64,000 nt of DNA from Streptomyces sp. NK08204 (GTDB lineage: Bacteria; Actinomycetota; Actinomycetes; Streptomycetales; Streptomycetaceae), in NCBI RefSeq assembly GCF_020400585.1, contig NZ_JAINVF010000006.1, positions 307,628-371,627 on the forward strand. The letters are read 5' to 3'. Every line of letters starts with the position of its first letter. Position 1 is the first letter of the stretch. The translations under genes were made by a program, and so were the position numbers. Below the pieces are notes generated by a model. It did not search any database. It had not been told where the DNA came from and saw nothing but the letters and a program-made list of their open reading frames with translations. Shown piece by piece: positions 8,303 through 15,713 of this stretch.

Positions 8303-8316
8303 ACCTCGGCGGTTAA
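8291..8316 (+). promoter_or_regulatory. SigB-like promoter candidate for DUF6328 gene
   Basis: GTTT (8291-8294), 16 bases, then GGTTAA (8311-8316), close to the Streptomyces SigB-class pattern GNNT-N14/16-GGGTAY. The ATG at 8326 follows nine bases after the -10 element and has no ribosome site, which would fit a leaderless transcript. Confidence 0.35.
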
Positions 8317-8325
8317 CCGCATCCC

Positions 8326-8817
8326 ATGAGACAGGAGGGCAGACGCAGGGGGCGCGACGAGAGCGAGGAGGAGCGGGCCGACCGGATGTGGGGCGAACTC
8401 ATCCAGGAGGTCCGCGTGGCCCAGACGGGCGTACAGATCCTGTTCGGTTTCCTGCTGACCGTCGTCTTCCAGCCGAAGTACGCGGGTCTCGCCCACACCG
8501 ACCATGTCATCTACATCGTGACCGTCGTCCTGGGCGCCGCGGCGACCGGCGCCCTCATCGGCCCGGTGTCCCTGCACCGCCTCGTCGCCGGGCGGCGGGT
8601 CAAGCCGCGGGCGGTGCGCGTCGCGTCCCGGATGACGCTCATCGGACTGTTCCTGCTGCTCGCCACCATGACCTCGTCCCTGCTGCTGATCCTCCGGGTG
8701 GCCTCGCACGGCGGCTATGTGACGTGGCTGGTCGCGTTCGTCGTCGCCTGGTACCTGCTCTGCTGGTACGCGCTGCCCCTGTGGGTACGCCGCACGCACA
8801 CCCGGTCCGAAGACTAG
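8326..8817 (+). CDS. DUF6328 family integral membrane protein
   Basis: 163 residues. A charged N-terminus (RRGRDESEEERADRMWGELIQEVRVAQTGVQ) typical of DUF6328 is followed by four hydrophobic spans at about 40-55, 62-80, 105-125 and 130-150. The family is widespread in actinobacteria and has no known function. The start is chosen as the first ATG; a GACAGGAGGG sequence lies just inside the frame but no start codon follows it closely. Confidence 0.8.
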   Translation: MRQEGRRRGRDESEEERADRMWGELIQEVRVAQTGVQILFGFLLTVVFQPKYAGLAHTDHVIYIVTVVLGAAATGALIGPVSLHRLVAGRRVKPRAVRVASRMTLIGLFLLLATMTSSLLLILRVASHGGYVTWLVAFVVAWYLLCWYALPLWVRRTHTRSED

Positions 8818-8821
8818 GCGG

Positions 8822-8873
8822 CTCACCGACCGGCGCACCGGCCGGTGAGCGCCGGTCGGTGCGCCGGCTCCCG
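8822..8873. terminator. complex GC hairpin after DUF6328 gene
   Basis: Overlapping inverted repeats: CTCACCG...CGGTGAG, and an alternative CCGGCGCACC...GGTGCGCCGG with 10-bp arms. It starts 5 bases after the stop codon. Confidence 0.55.
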
Positions 8874-9302
8874 TGGACGTCCGCAAGGACGTCTTCGGCA
8901 CCAGCCGGTCGACGGCGTCGTCCCACGCCCCGGCCGAGGCGGTGAAGCGCAGCGAGAAGGTGGTGGCCCGCTCGGCGCCGACCCGCTGGTAGCCGGGGAG
9001 CCGTTCCAGGTCCGGTACGACGTCGTCCCCATGGGGCGACCGTGGCCGCGCGACGCTCGCTGTGGGTGACCGCCAGGACGGAGGGATCCGTCGCCCGCCC
9101 CCGGAGGTGACGCGATGGGGCCGGGCCCGTCACGCGCGTGGTGGCGAGCCGCTACCAGCCGTGCGGGGCACCACCGCACGGACCAGACGTGGCTCCACGG
9201 TGTACGCAGCTGACCTGGCCCCACCGCCGACCGGAAAGATCGGTAGAGCGGTGGGAAGACGCCGGTAGGGTGGCTGTTGTGGACGCGGGGGCAGGAAACG
9301 AG
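8874..9302. other. gene-free stretch with a minus-strand coding relic
   Basis: No intact gene. At about 8890-9040 on the minus strand one frame is protein-like (DDVVPDLERLPGYQRVGAER, TTFSLRFTASAGAWDDAVDR) with strong third-position G/C, but it lacks a start codon and runs on through the antisense of the DUF6328 gene without a natural stop. I read it as a fragment of a lost gene and cannot name it. Confidence 0.35.
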
Positions 9303-9962
9303 ATGGTTGCGGTCCCGTCGGGACAGGTGACGCTGTCGGACCGGCGGACGCAGAGCAGTTGGCCGGTCGAGGTAGCGCCGTTTCAGATGTCGGCGTTCCC
9401 GGTCACGCAGTCCTGGTACGCACGAGTCGCAGGCCAACGGCCGAGCAGCGCCCAGGGCGAGCGGCTGCCTGTCGAGGGTGTTTCGTGGTGGGACGCGGTC
9501 CGGTTCTGTAACGCCTTGTCCCGACGGGAGGGGCTGACGCCCGCGTATCACCTGTGCGTCGACGCCGAGACGGCCGAATGGGACACCTCCGCAGACGGGT
9601 ACCGGTTGCCGACCGAGGCCGAATGGGAGCACGCCTGCCGTGCGGGTACTACTGGCCCGCGGTACGGCCGGCTCGACGAGGTCGCCTGGTACCAGGGCAA
9701 TTCCGACGGGCGGATCCACTCAGTCGGCGGCAAGCAGCCCAACGCATGGGGCCTGTACGACATGCTGGGCAACGTGTGGGACTGGTGCTGGGACGTCTAC
9801 GACGCCGAGGTGTACGGGGCCTACCGGGTGCTCCGTGGTGGTGGATGGGCCGACGAGCACTGGAGCTGCCGGGCGTCGGTGCGGCGGCGCAGCCACCCGA
9901 CCTTCCGGATCGACGACGTGGGATTTCGCATCGCGCGCTCCGCACCACTGCCTCGGCCGTAA
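9303..9962 (+). CDS. SUMF1/formylglycine-generating-enzyme-fold protein, probably not a canonical FGE
   Basis: 219 residues of the SUMF1 fold: MVAVPSGQVTL start, VTQSWYARVAGQRPS, PVEGVSWWDAVRFCNALS, YRLPTEAEWEHACRAGTT, DMLGNVWDWCWDVY and RVLRGGGWADEHWSC. Canonical formylglycine-generating enzymes use two copper-binding cysteines in the RGGS-x-C...C region; here only one cysteine (WSC) is present, so sulfatase activation is doubtful. No sulfatase gene is nearby. ATG 9303 is chosen because AGGAAACG precedes it and family members begin at this point; an in-frame GTG at 9279 is an alternative. Confidence 0.8.
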   Translation: MVAVPSGQVTLSDRRTQSSWPVEVAPFQMSAFPVTQSWYARVAGQRPSSAQGERLPVEGVSWWDAVRFCNALSRREGLTPAYHLCVDAETAEWDTSADGYRLPTEAEWEHACRAGTTGPRYGRLDEVAWYQGNSDGRIHSVGGKQPNAWGLYDMLGNVWDWCWDVYDAEVYGAYRVLRGGGWADEHWSCRASVRRRSHPTFRIDDVGFRIARSAPLPRP

Positions 9963-10044
9963 CAGCCTCATTCCGAATCGGTCAGCCGAGCGCGGGTGGC
10001 CGCATCCGAGGTCGGCCGACATGCCCTCTTCCGAGGCGATGGCT

Positions 10045-10299
10045 TTGCTGACCCGGGTTTGGGCGACGGTCCATTGCCGCCGCGAAGACCCCTTGGCCTC
10101 GGGCCCCGCGCCGTGCCCGGGCGACGCGGTCCCAGCGGGCAAAGACGGTGATCAGGCGGCGGTTCCTCCGGATCGTCCAGTGCCGCGGTCTCGAACTCGA
10201 TCCACTGTCCCAGCCTGCCCATGAACGCGTCATGGGCAGGAAGGATGCCGACCGAGACCAGGATGGGCGCAAGTAGTCGACGGCCGGGTCGCGCTCAAC
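10045..10299 (-). pseudogene. decayed tyrosine recombinase/integrase, N-terminal part
   Basis: Three minus-strand frames join into one recognisable actinobacterial integrase N-terminal region: VERDPAVDYLRP (from 10299), then +1 shifted ILVSVGILPAHDAFMGRL and GQWIEFETAALDDPE, then shifted again RRLITVFARWDRVARARRG. At least two frameshifts are needed and no catalytic domain follows, so it is a relic. It fills the 370-bp gap between the SUMF1-fold gene and the dehydratase. Family assignment is from memory of similar Streptomyces integrases. Confidence 0.55.
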
Positions 10300-10335
10300 G
10301 ACTCCTGTCGGTTTCCGGCCGTTGGATCGAGGACA

Positions 10336-11304
10336 TCACCCCAGATCGAAGCGGTCCGCCCAGCCCATGAGTTCGGAGGGTGCCGTGTTGCCGCCGCACA
10401 CTACGAGCCCCATGCGGGCGCCGGAGCCGACCCGCTCCGCGATCTGCCGGGCCGCCGGCAGCAGACAGCCCGCGGCCGGCTCCGCCCACACCTTGGCGTG
10501 CTCGGCCAGGTCCAGACAGCCCTGGACTGCCTCGCGGTCCGGGACCACCAGCACCTCCTCGACCAGAGCGGACACATGGTCGTAGGTCAGCGGGGACACG
10601 GACGGCGCACTGAGCGTGGTGACCAGGGACGACACCGGTACCGGCAGCGGTCCGCCCGCCTTCAGCGCGGCCGACATCGCCTCGGCGCCCTCCGTCTCGA
10701 CACCCCAGACCCGCACGTTGGGACACCGGGCGCGCAGGGCCGCCGCCACCCCGGCGATCAGCCCCCCGCCGCCGATGCTGACGACGACGTCCGTCAGCTC
10801 GGCGGCGTCAGCGGCGTCCTCGGCGAGCTCCAGGCCCACAGTGCCCTGTCCGGCGATCACCAGGGGATCGTCGAACGGGTGGACCAGCGTCAGCCCCTCG
10901 TCCCGCAGCCTCGTCACCAACTCGAAGGCCGTGTCCATGCCGTCGGTCAGCCGCACCGACGCCCCGGCCTCCTCCGCGATCCTGATCGACCGGGCGGGCG
11001 CCGTACGCGGCATGACCACGGTCGCCTTCACATCCAGGGCCGCTGCCATCACTGCCAGGGCGATGCCGTGGTTGCCGCCGCTGACCCCCACCACGCCTGC
11101 CGCCCGCTCGGCCTCGCTCAGTGACAGCAGCTTGGCCGCCGCACCGCGTGCCTTGAACGAGCCGGTGCGCTGAAGGAGTTCCAGCTTGGCGGTGACGGGG
11201 ACGCCGAGCAGCGCCGTGAGGCCGGGACTGTGCACGGTCGGCGTCCGTACGACGTGTCCGGCGATCAGACGCGCGGCGGCTTCGATGTCCGAAATGCCGA
11301 TCAA
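10336..11304 (-). CDS. PLP-dependent threonine/serine dehydratase
   Basis: 322 residues of fold-type II PLP enzymes. The cofactor lysine is in TGSFKARGAAAKLL (about K52), the phosphate and substrate loop is SGGNHGIALA, and the PLP-phosphate glycine loop is SIGGGGLIAG. There is no C-terminal ACT domain, so it is the short catabolic type that deaminates threonine or serine to a 2-oxo acid and ammonia; serine racemase-like or hydroxyaspartate activity cannot be excluded. The start is a TTG at 11304 with GGAAGGG about ten bases upstream; no ATG or GTG fits better. Confidence 0.85.
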   Translation of the reverse strand: MIGISDIEAAARLIAGHVVRTPTVHSPGLTALLGVPVTAKLELLQRTGSFKARGAAAKLLSLSEAERAAGVVGVSGGNHGIALAVMAAALDVKATVVMPRTAPARSIRIAEEAGASVRLTDGMDTAFELVTRLRDEGLTLVHPFDDPLVIAGQGTVGLELAEDAADAAELTDVVVSIGGGGLIAGVAAALRARCPNVRVWGVETEGAEAMSAALKAGGPLPVPVSSLVTTLSAPSVSPLTYDHVSALVEEVLVVPDREAVQGCLDLAEHAKVWAEPAAGCLLPAARQIAERVGSGARMGLVVCGGNTAPSELMGWADRFDLG

Positions 11305-11576
11305 GGTGACTCACCCTTCCGGCGCGGGGCTGGGAACCGCGCCGTCCGCACCCTCACCTGACGGCATGCCCGAGGTCAACATCGTTTCGGCGGTTCGGCG
11401 TTACCGGCCTTCACGAACCGGTGTGAGCGGCCCCACCGGGCCCCGGGTCGCCCGTCGGACCCTGCCCGTCGCCGCCACCGCCCACCTCACGGCCCGCAAC
11501 AGCGGGCTGACAGTGTCTGTCAGCCGCCCTGTCGACCCCCGCGAACGGGGCCCCGCACGGGGGAGGTGCCGGACGG

Positions 11577-12116
11577 TCAGTGGACGGCTCGGCCCAGCAC
11601 GCTGCGGCAGTGCTCCCAGGCCGACCCGGACAGCAGTGGCCGCCACCGAGTGAACAGCTCGAGCAGGTCCGCCCCGTAGCGCGTGCGGACCTCTGGGCTG
11701 ATCGCGGCGATGTCCAGCTCGTTGGCAGCGGTGAGTTCGGCGAAATCCTGACGTGCTTCGAGGCTCGGAACCATCCGTGTGCCGGTGAACCGGTCGACGA
11801 ACGTACCTCGGTCATCGGTCAGGCCCCGGTAAGAGGACTTGCGGTCGCAGGAGGCGTAGAAGTACACGAGTGTTTCGGCCTCGACGCCGATCGCCTCGAC
11901 CAGTTCCGCCCGGCGCCCCAGGTCCAGCAGGGCTACCGGGAACCCGTCGGTCCCGTAGAACGCGTGACACAGCCCGGCGGACACCAGCGCCGAGCGAGCG
12001 CCCCACGAGGCGAGAAGGGCGCTGACTCGCTGCAGGTGCGCCATCAGTGTTCCCCCAGGGTGCTCGATCCCTTCAGCTCCGGCCGCCTGCAAGATCGCCA
12101 GCGCTTCTGCGGTCAT
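11577..12116 (-). CDS. DUF6817 domain protein (HD-like)
   Basis: 179 residues. The pattern HPGGTLMAHLQRVSALLASWG followed by AGLCHAFYGTDGF and a C-terminal helical half matches DUF6817, a family with conserved histidines reminiscent of HD phosphohydrolases. No function is known. ATG 12116 is preceded by GGGGGATGCAGAA. The 272-bp gap to its right-hand neighbour's promoter side (11305-11576) holds nothing I can assign. Confidence 0.75.
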   Translation of the reverse strand: MTAEALAILQAAGAEGIEHPGGTLMAHLQRVSALLASWGARSALVSAGLCHAFYGTDGFPVALLDLGRRAELVEAIGVEAETLVYFYASCDRKSSYRGLTDDRGTFVDRFTGTRMVPSLEARQDFAELTAANELDIAAISPEVRTRYGADLLELFTRWRPLLSGSAWEHCRSVLGRAVH

Positions 12117-12160
12117 TTCTGCATCCCCCGTCCGAACGATCGCCGTCTGTCCTGAAGCAC

Positions 12161-12194
12161 CCGTGATCGTAGGGCGGAAAACCTCCGATCACGG
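12161..12194. terminator. hairpin at the end of the transposase relic
   Basis: Perfect 9-bp arms CCGTGATCG (12161-12169) and CGATCACGG (12186-12194) around a 16-base loop. It includes the stop codon of the IS256 relic and sits just upstream of the DUF6817 start, so it may be a terminator brought with the element. Confidence 0.55.
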
Positions 12195-12380
12195 TGCGAT
12201 CGCCTCGCCACGTTCGACCGACAGGCCGCGTTCGAAGCGTGCTCCGGCTCGGACGCGCAGGACGAGGTGGGCCCAGGTTGACGGTCCGCCAACAGGCCTG
12301 GGCGGCCTCGACGAGCATCGATGATCTTCGCGACGGCCTTGGGGCACCGTGAGCTTCTTCGAAGCCAAGCGTTCTGCTGA
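12189..12380 (-). pseudogene. IS256-family transposase, C-terminal remnant with frameshift
   Basis: Two minus-strand frames together give the familiar end of actinobacterial IS256-family transposases: GFEEAHGAPRP...MLVEAAQACWRTVN in one frame, then WAHLVLRVRAGARFERGLSVE and RGEAIAP-stop in another. Compare the family pattern QxRWRAVNAPHLVALVRAGAxFExGxLVE. Only about 60 residues remain, and no terminal inverted repeat or target duplication is evident. Confidence 0.65.
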
Positions 12381-12428
12381 CGGCCAACACTGTCGCGGCT
12401 GCGATGACATGAGCGCCAGAATCGTCAC

Positions 12429-13124
12429 ATGCAGCCGATCTTCGTTCTCGTGCACAGTCCGTCCGTGGGCCCCTCGACCTGGCGCCCTGTGGCCGAACAC
12501 CTGACGGCGGCGGGATACCAGGTACGGGTGCCGTCCCTGCTGCACATCGGCGCCGGTGCTCCGCCGTTCTGGCCCCGCACCATCGATGCCGTCCGCGACG
12601 ACCTCCGGCAGGTCCCGTCCGACAGCCCCGTCACGTTGGTGGCACACAGCAATGCAGGCTTGTTTCTCCCGGCGATCCGCTCGGGCCTCGACCATCCGGT
12701 GACCAGCTCCATCTTCGTCGATGCCGCGCTGCCGGCCCGAACCGGACCGACCCCGGTCGCATCACCCGAGTTGCTGGACTTCCTCCGCCCGATGGCCGTG
12801 AACGGCAGGCTTCCCCGCTGGACCGACTGGTGGGACGAGGCAGACGTCGCACCCATGTTCTCCGATCCCGTGGTGCGGCAGACAGTCATCGAGGAGCAGC
12901 CCACCCTGCCGCTGTCCTACTACGAGCAGCACGTCCCGGTCCCCGACGGCTGGGACGACCACCCCTGCTCCTACTTGCTGTTCGGCCCTCCGTACGACGA
13001 CCTTGCCGCCGAAGCGCGCGGACGCGGCTGGCGTGTGGCACACCTGCCCGGCGCCCACCTCCATCAGGTGATCGATCCTGCCGGCACCGCCCGGCACCTC
13101 GTCGAACTCTCCACCACGACGTGA
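12429..13124 (+). CDS. alpha/beta hydrolase
   Basis: 231 residues. The N-terminal strand and oxyanion region read FVLVHSPSVGPSTW. The nucleophile elbow is VAH-S74-NAG, a variant of GxSxG with Ala at the first position and Ala at the fourth. The acid may be in FVDAALP and the histidine in LPGAHLHQVIDP. The short length suggests a small esterase or lipase-like enzyme; its substrate is unknown. No strong ribosome site precedes ATG 12429, and the upstream gap is occupied by the transposase relic. Confidence 0.78.
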   Translation: MQPIFVLVHSPSVGPSTWRPVAEHLTAAGYQVRVPSLLHIGAGAPPFWPRTIDAVRDDLRQVPSDSPVTLVAHSNAGLFLPAIRSGLDHPVTSSIFVDAALPARTGPTPVASPELLDFLRPMAVNGRLPRWTDWWDEADVAPMFSDPVVRQTVIEEQPTLPLSYYEQHVPVPDGWDDHPCSYLLFGPPYDDLAAEARGRGWRVAHLPGAHLHQVIDPAGTARHLVELSTTT

Positions 13125-13435
13125 TCCCCTGCCGGTACACGCCCTGCCGAAAGGCAGCGTGACCGAGCCGACAGGCAGTCCGCGACCTGACGTAGACCTG
13201 AGTCGAGCCGAGCCGGCAGTCCTCCCGCGCACCTGTGGAGGACGGCCCTGACGGAAGCTGCCCGAGGCTTCAGAACTGCCGTCGGGACCCCCACGCGGGC
13301 CGGCAGAACCACCCGATCGAAGTGGTGCCGAAGCACCTGGGACATGGACCGTCGAGCCGGACCGAGCAGCCGCTGTCCGCGGCGACCGGGCGCTCGACCG
13401 CATCGCGAAGCCGGCGCTCGTTCTCATGCGACGTC
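13125..13435. other. gene-free gap
   Basis: No intact gene. A plus-strand fragment at about 13300-13360 reads HPIEVVPKHLGHG, faintly like the C-terminal LGH box of tyrosine recombinases, but nothing around it supports a gene. Confidence 0.3.
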
Positions 13436-14401
13436 CTACTCGGACTGCCCGTGCTCGTTCTCTTCGAAGAGTTCCCGCGTACGGTGCAGCAGGGCTTCCC
13501 GGACCGTCTCGGGTGACAGGACACGCAGGGGCGTGCCCAGGCTGAGGAGGTACCTGGCGAGCCCGTCCGCATCGGGCCCGCCGATGTCGACGACCGTGGC
13601 GTCGGCGCCGTCGGGACGGTGGGTGCCGACTGTCGACGGGATCAACCGCAGGGCCTGGTCCATGGGCATCGGAAGGCGGATCGTCGCATGGAACGGGTAG
13701 GGGCCGGTCGCGATGGAGCGGGAGACGAGCAGCGCCGGGTCAGGTGGGTCGATGAGTTCCACCGGGTGCCCGGTGGGCTGTAGTCGGTCGACCCTGTCGG
13801 CCCGGAAGGTCCTCCATTGGCCCTGCGCCACGTCCCGCGCGACGAAGTACCACCGGCGTCCGGTGTGGACGAGGCGGTAAGGATCCACGTCTCGGAGCGT
13901 GGCCTTTCCTGCCCAGTCGCGGTACGCAAGGCGGGCGCGCTCGCCCCGGCGGCACGCGGCGGCCAGTTCCAGCAGCATGCCGGGGGTGATCTGCGGTCCG
14001 TGGGCTCTGGGGGTCTGCACGAAGGCGGCGTCCATCTCGCCCAGTCGCTGGGCGATCCGCTGCGGCAGGACCTGCCGCAGTTTCAACAGCGCCGACAGCG
14101 CGGCCTGGTCGCCGCCGAGAGCGCCACTCATCGCCGCCTCGCGCAGCCCGATGGCCACGGCGAGTGCTTCTTCGTCATCGAGGATCAGCGGCGGTACCCG
14201 GGATCCGGCACGGAGGCGGTAGCCGCCCCAGGGACCGGGATCCGACTCGATGGCGTAGCCGAGTTCCCGGAGCTTGGCGATGTCCCGCCGCACGGTGCGG
14301 TCCGTGACCGCCATCCGGTCAGCCAGCTCGACACAGGTCCACGACGGCCGGGCGGCCAACAGGGAGACCAACCGCAACAGGCGGGCGGACGCGCTGATCA
14401 T
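13436..14401 (-). CDS. HTH-WYL transcriptional regulator (YafY/DeoR-type)
   Basis: 321 residues. The N-terminal winged helix is clear (RLLRLVSLLAARPSWTCVELA, then MAVTDRTVRRDIAKLRELGY), followed by the linker GGYRLRAGSRVPPLILDDEEA and a WYL domain around RLAYRDWAGK...RRWYFVARD. WYL domains sense ligands, in several cases nucleic acids or small effectors. It is divergent from the VOC gene at 14465 across a perfect 9-bp-arm palindrome, so it very probably controls that gene and itself; YafY-VOC pairs are common in Streptomyces. ATG 14401 has only a weak GGAACAC ribosome site. Confidence 0.88.
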   Translation of the reverse strand: MISASARLLRLVSLLAARPSWTCVELADRMAVTDRTVRRDIAKLRELGYAIESDPGPWGGYRLRAGSRVPPLILDDEEALAVAIGLREAAMSGALGGDQAALSALLKLRQVLPQRIAQRLGEMDAAFVQTPRAHGPQITPGMLLELAAACRRGERARLAYRDWAGKATLRDVDPYRLVHTGRRWYFVARDVAQGQWRTFRADRVDRLQPTGHPVELIDPPDPALLVSRSIATGPYPFHATIRLPMPMDQALRLIPSTVGTHRPDGADATVVDIGGPDADGLARYLLSLGTPLRVLSPETVREALLHRTRELFEENEHGQSE

Positions 14402-14420
14402 GTTCTGAAGTGTTCCACAT

Positions 14421-14455
14421 GACCAGGACCGAAACTGTCCTGGTCCCGTCATAGT
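14421..14455. promoter_or_regulatory. palindromic operator and promoter of the WYL/VOC pair
   Basis: GACCAGGAC-CGAAACT-GTCCTGGTC (14421-14445) has perfect 9-bp arms. A -10-like CATAGT (14450-14455) follows, nine bases before the VOC ATG, which has no ribosome site. The palindrome would cover the -35/spacer region, a position suited to either repression or activation by the WYL protein. Confidence 0.75.
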
Positions 14456-14464
14456 GTCTCCGTC

Positions 14465-14851
14465 ATGAACACGGAGAACACTTCTGCAACGGCGTTCCGG
14501 TACTCGGCGGTCACCTTCGACTGCCCGGACCCCGCGGAACTGGCACGCTTCTACAGCGAGGTCCTCGGCCTCCCCGTGGTCTTCTCCACGGACCACTTCG
14601 TCCTGCTCGGCCAGGAGGGCGCGGCCGGACTGGGTTTCAACCGGCTGGCCGACTACCGCCGTCCGACCTGGCCGGACCCCTCCCAGGAGAAGCAGGCGCA
14701 TATCGATCTGGGCGTCGACGACTTGGATGCCGCCGAAACCCGCCTGCTGGCCCTCGGGGCCGTCAAGCCCGAGTTCCAGCCGGACCCCGACCGGTGGCGG
14801 GTCCTGCTGGACCCCGCAGGCCACCCGTTCTGCATCTCCACCCTGGCCTGA
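14465..14851 (+). CDS. VOC family protein
   Basis: 128 residues, one VOC module: YSAVTFDCPDPAELARFYSEVLGLPV, a central HIDLGVDDLDAAETRLLALGA and the end WRVLLDPAGHPFCI. The histidine and glutamate-type metal ligands are not complete, so this may be a binding or resistance protein and not a glyoxalase. It is divergent from the WYL regulator. The transcript is probably leaderless. A strong terminator follows. Confidence 0.85.
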   Translation: MNTENTSATAFRYSAVTFDCPDPAELARFYSEVLGLPVVFSTDHFVLLGQEGAAGLGFNRLADYRRPTWPDPSQEKQAHIDLGVDDLDAAETRLLALGAVKPEFQPDPDRWRVLLDPAGHPFCISTLA

Positions 14852-14868
14852 GCACGATCGGCGCCCTC

Positions 14869-14900
14869 CCCTCAGCCTCGTTCAGCAGCGAGGCTGAGGG
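14869..14900. terminator. strong terminator hairpin after the VOC gene
   Basis: Perfect 12-bp stem CCCTCAGCCTCG/CGAGGCTGAGGG with an 8-base loop, 18 bases past the stop. Confidence 0.8.
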
Positions 14901-14985
14901 TTCCGGTCGCTGTGCCCGTCTTCGTCGCGTCGGCGGCCGGGGACTCATCCCGGCCAAGACTGCTTCAGGAAGGAAACAACCGGCG

Positions 14986-15678
14986 ATGTCGCCTGTTCCC
15001 GCCGACCCGGCCGTGGTGCATCCGATGCCCGAGCAGCCGCGGGTGGCGCTGCTGAAGCCGCTGATCACCTCACCGCTGATCGAGGTCGGAGAGTTCTCCT
15101 ACTACGACGACCCTGATGACTCGACCGCCTTCGAGACCCGCAACGTGCTGTACCACTACGGGCCGGAGAAGCTGGTCATCGGGAAGTTCTGCGCGCTGGG
15201 CGAGGGCGTGCGGTTCCTCATGAACGGCGCCAACCACCGCATGGACGGCCCCTCGACCTTCCCATTCCCGATCATGGGTGGTTCCTGGGCCGAGCACTTC
15301 GACCTCATCACCGGCCTGCCCGGACGCGGGGACACCGTGGTGGGCCATGACGTCTGGCTCGGGTACCGGGCCATGGTGATGCCCGGCGTCCGCATCGGCC
15401 ACGGAGCGATCATCGCCTCCGGCTCCGTCGTCGTCGACGACGTACCCGACTACGGCATCGTCGGCGGCAACCCCGCCCGCCTCGTCCGCCGCCGTCACAG
15501 CGACGCCGACATCGACCGCCTCCTGGCCCTGGCCTGGTGGCACTGGCCCCTCCAGCACATCACCGAACACATCCGCACCATCATGTCCGGCAGTATCGAC
15601 GACCTGGAGAACGCGGCGCCCGGGCCCGGGGGAAAAGCACCTCAAGACCCAACGCCCCGCAGCGCCACGGGCCGTTGA
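14986..15678 (+). CDS. Vat/CatB-type xenobiotic O-acetyltransferase (left-handed beta-helix)
   Basis: 230 residues of the hexapeptide-repeat XAT class that contains streptogramin A acetyltransferases (Vat) and CatB chloramphenicol acetyltransferases. Visible are GEFSYYDDPDD, VLYHYGPEKLVIGKFCALG, the catalytic loop NGANH84RMDG, and the helix coils DTVVGHDVWLGYRAMVMPGV, RIGHGAIIASGSVVVDDVP and YGIVGGNPARLVRRR. The catalytic His is intact. Enzymes of this class transfer acetyl from acetyl-CoA to a hydroxyl of the antibiotic; the real substrate here is unknown. ATG 14986 follows AGGAAGGAAAC; the frame is open upstream but carries no ribosome site. The C-terminal 25 residues are low-complexity. 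Confidence 0.85.
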   Translation: MSPVPADPAVVHPMPEQPRVALLKPLITSPLIEVGEFSYYDDPDDSTAFETRNVLYHYGPEKLVIGKFCALGEGVRFLMNGANHRMDGPSTFPFPIMGGSWAEHFDLITGLPGRGDTVVGHDVWLGYRAMVMPGVRIGHGAIIASGSVVVDDVPDYGIVGGNPARLVRRRHSDADIDRLLALAWWHWPLQHITEHIRTIMSGSIDDLENAAPGPGGKAPQDPTPRSATGR

Positions 15679-15713
15679 ACGGTTCCGGCACAGAACGAGT
15701 GGAGAGGAAGCCC

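Noticed and set aside
13300..13360. HPIEVVPKHLGHG as a recombinase C-terminus
   Set aside because: Only the LGH box is suggestive; no catalytic Arg or Tyr is seen around it.
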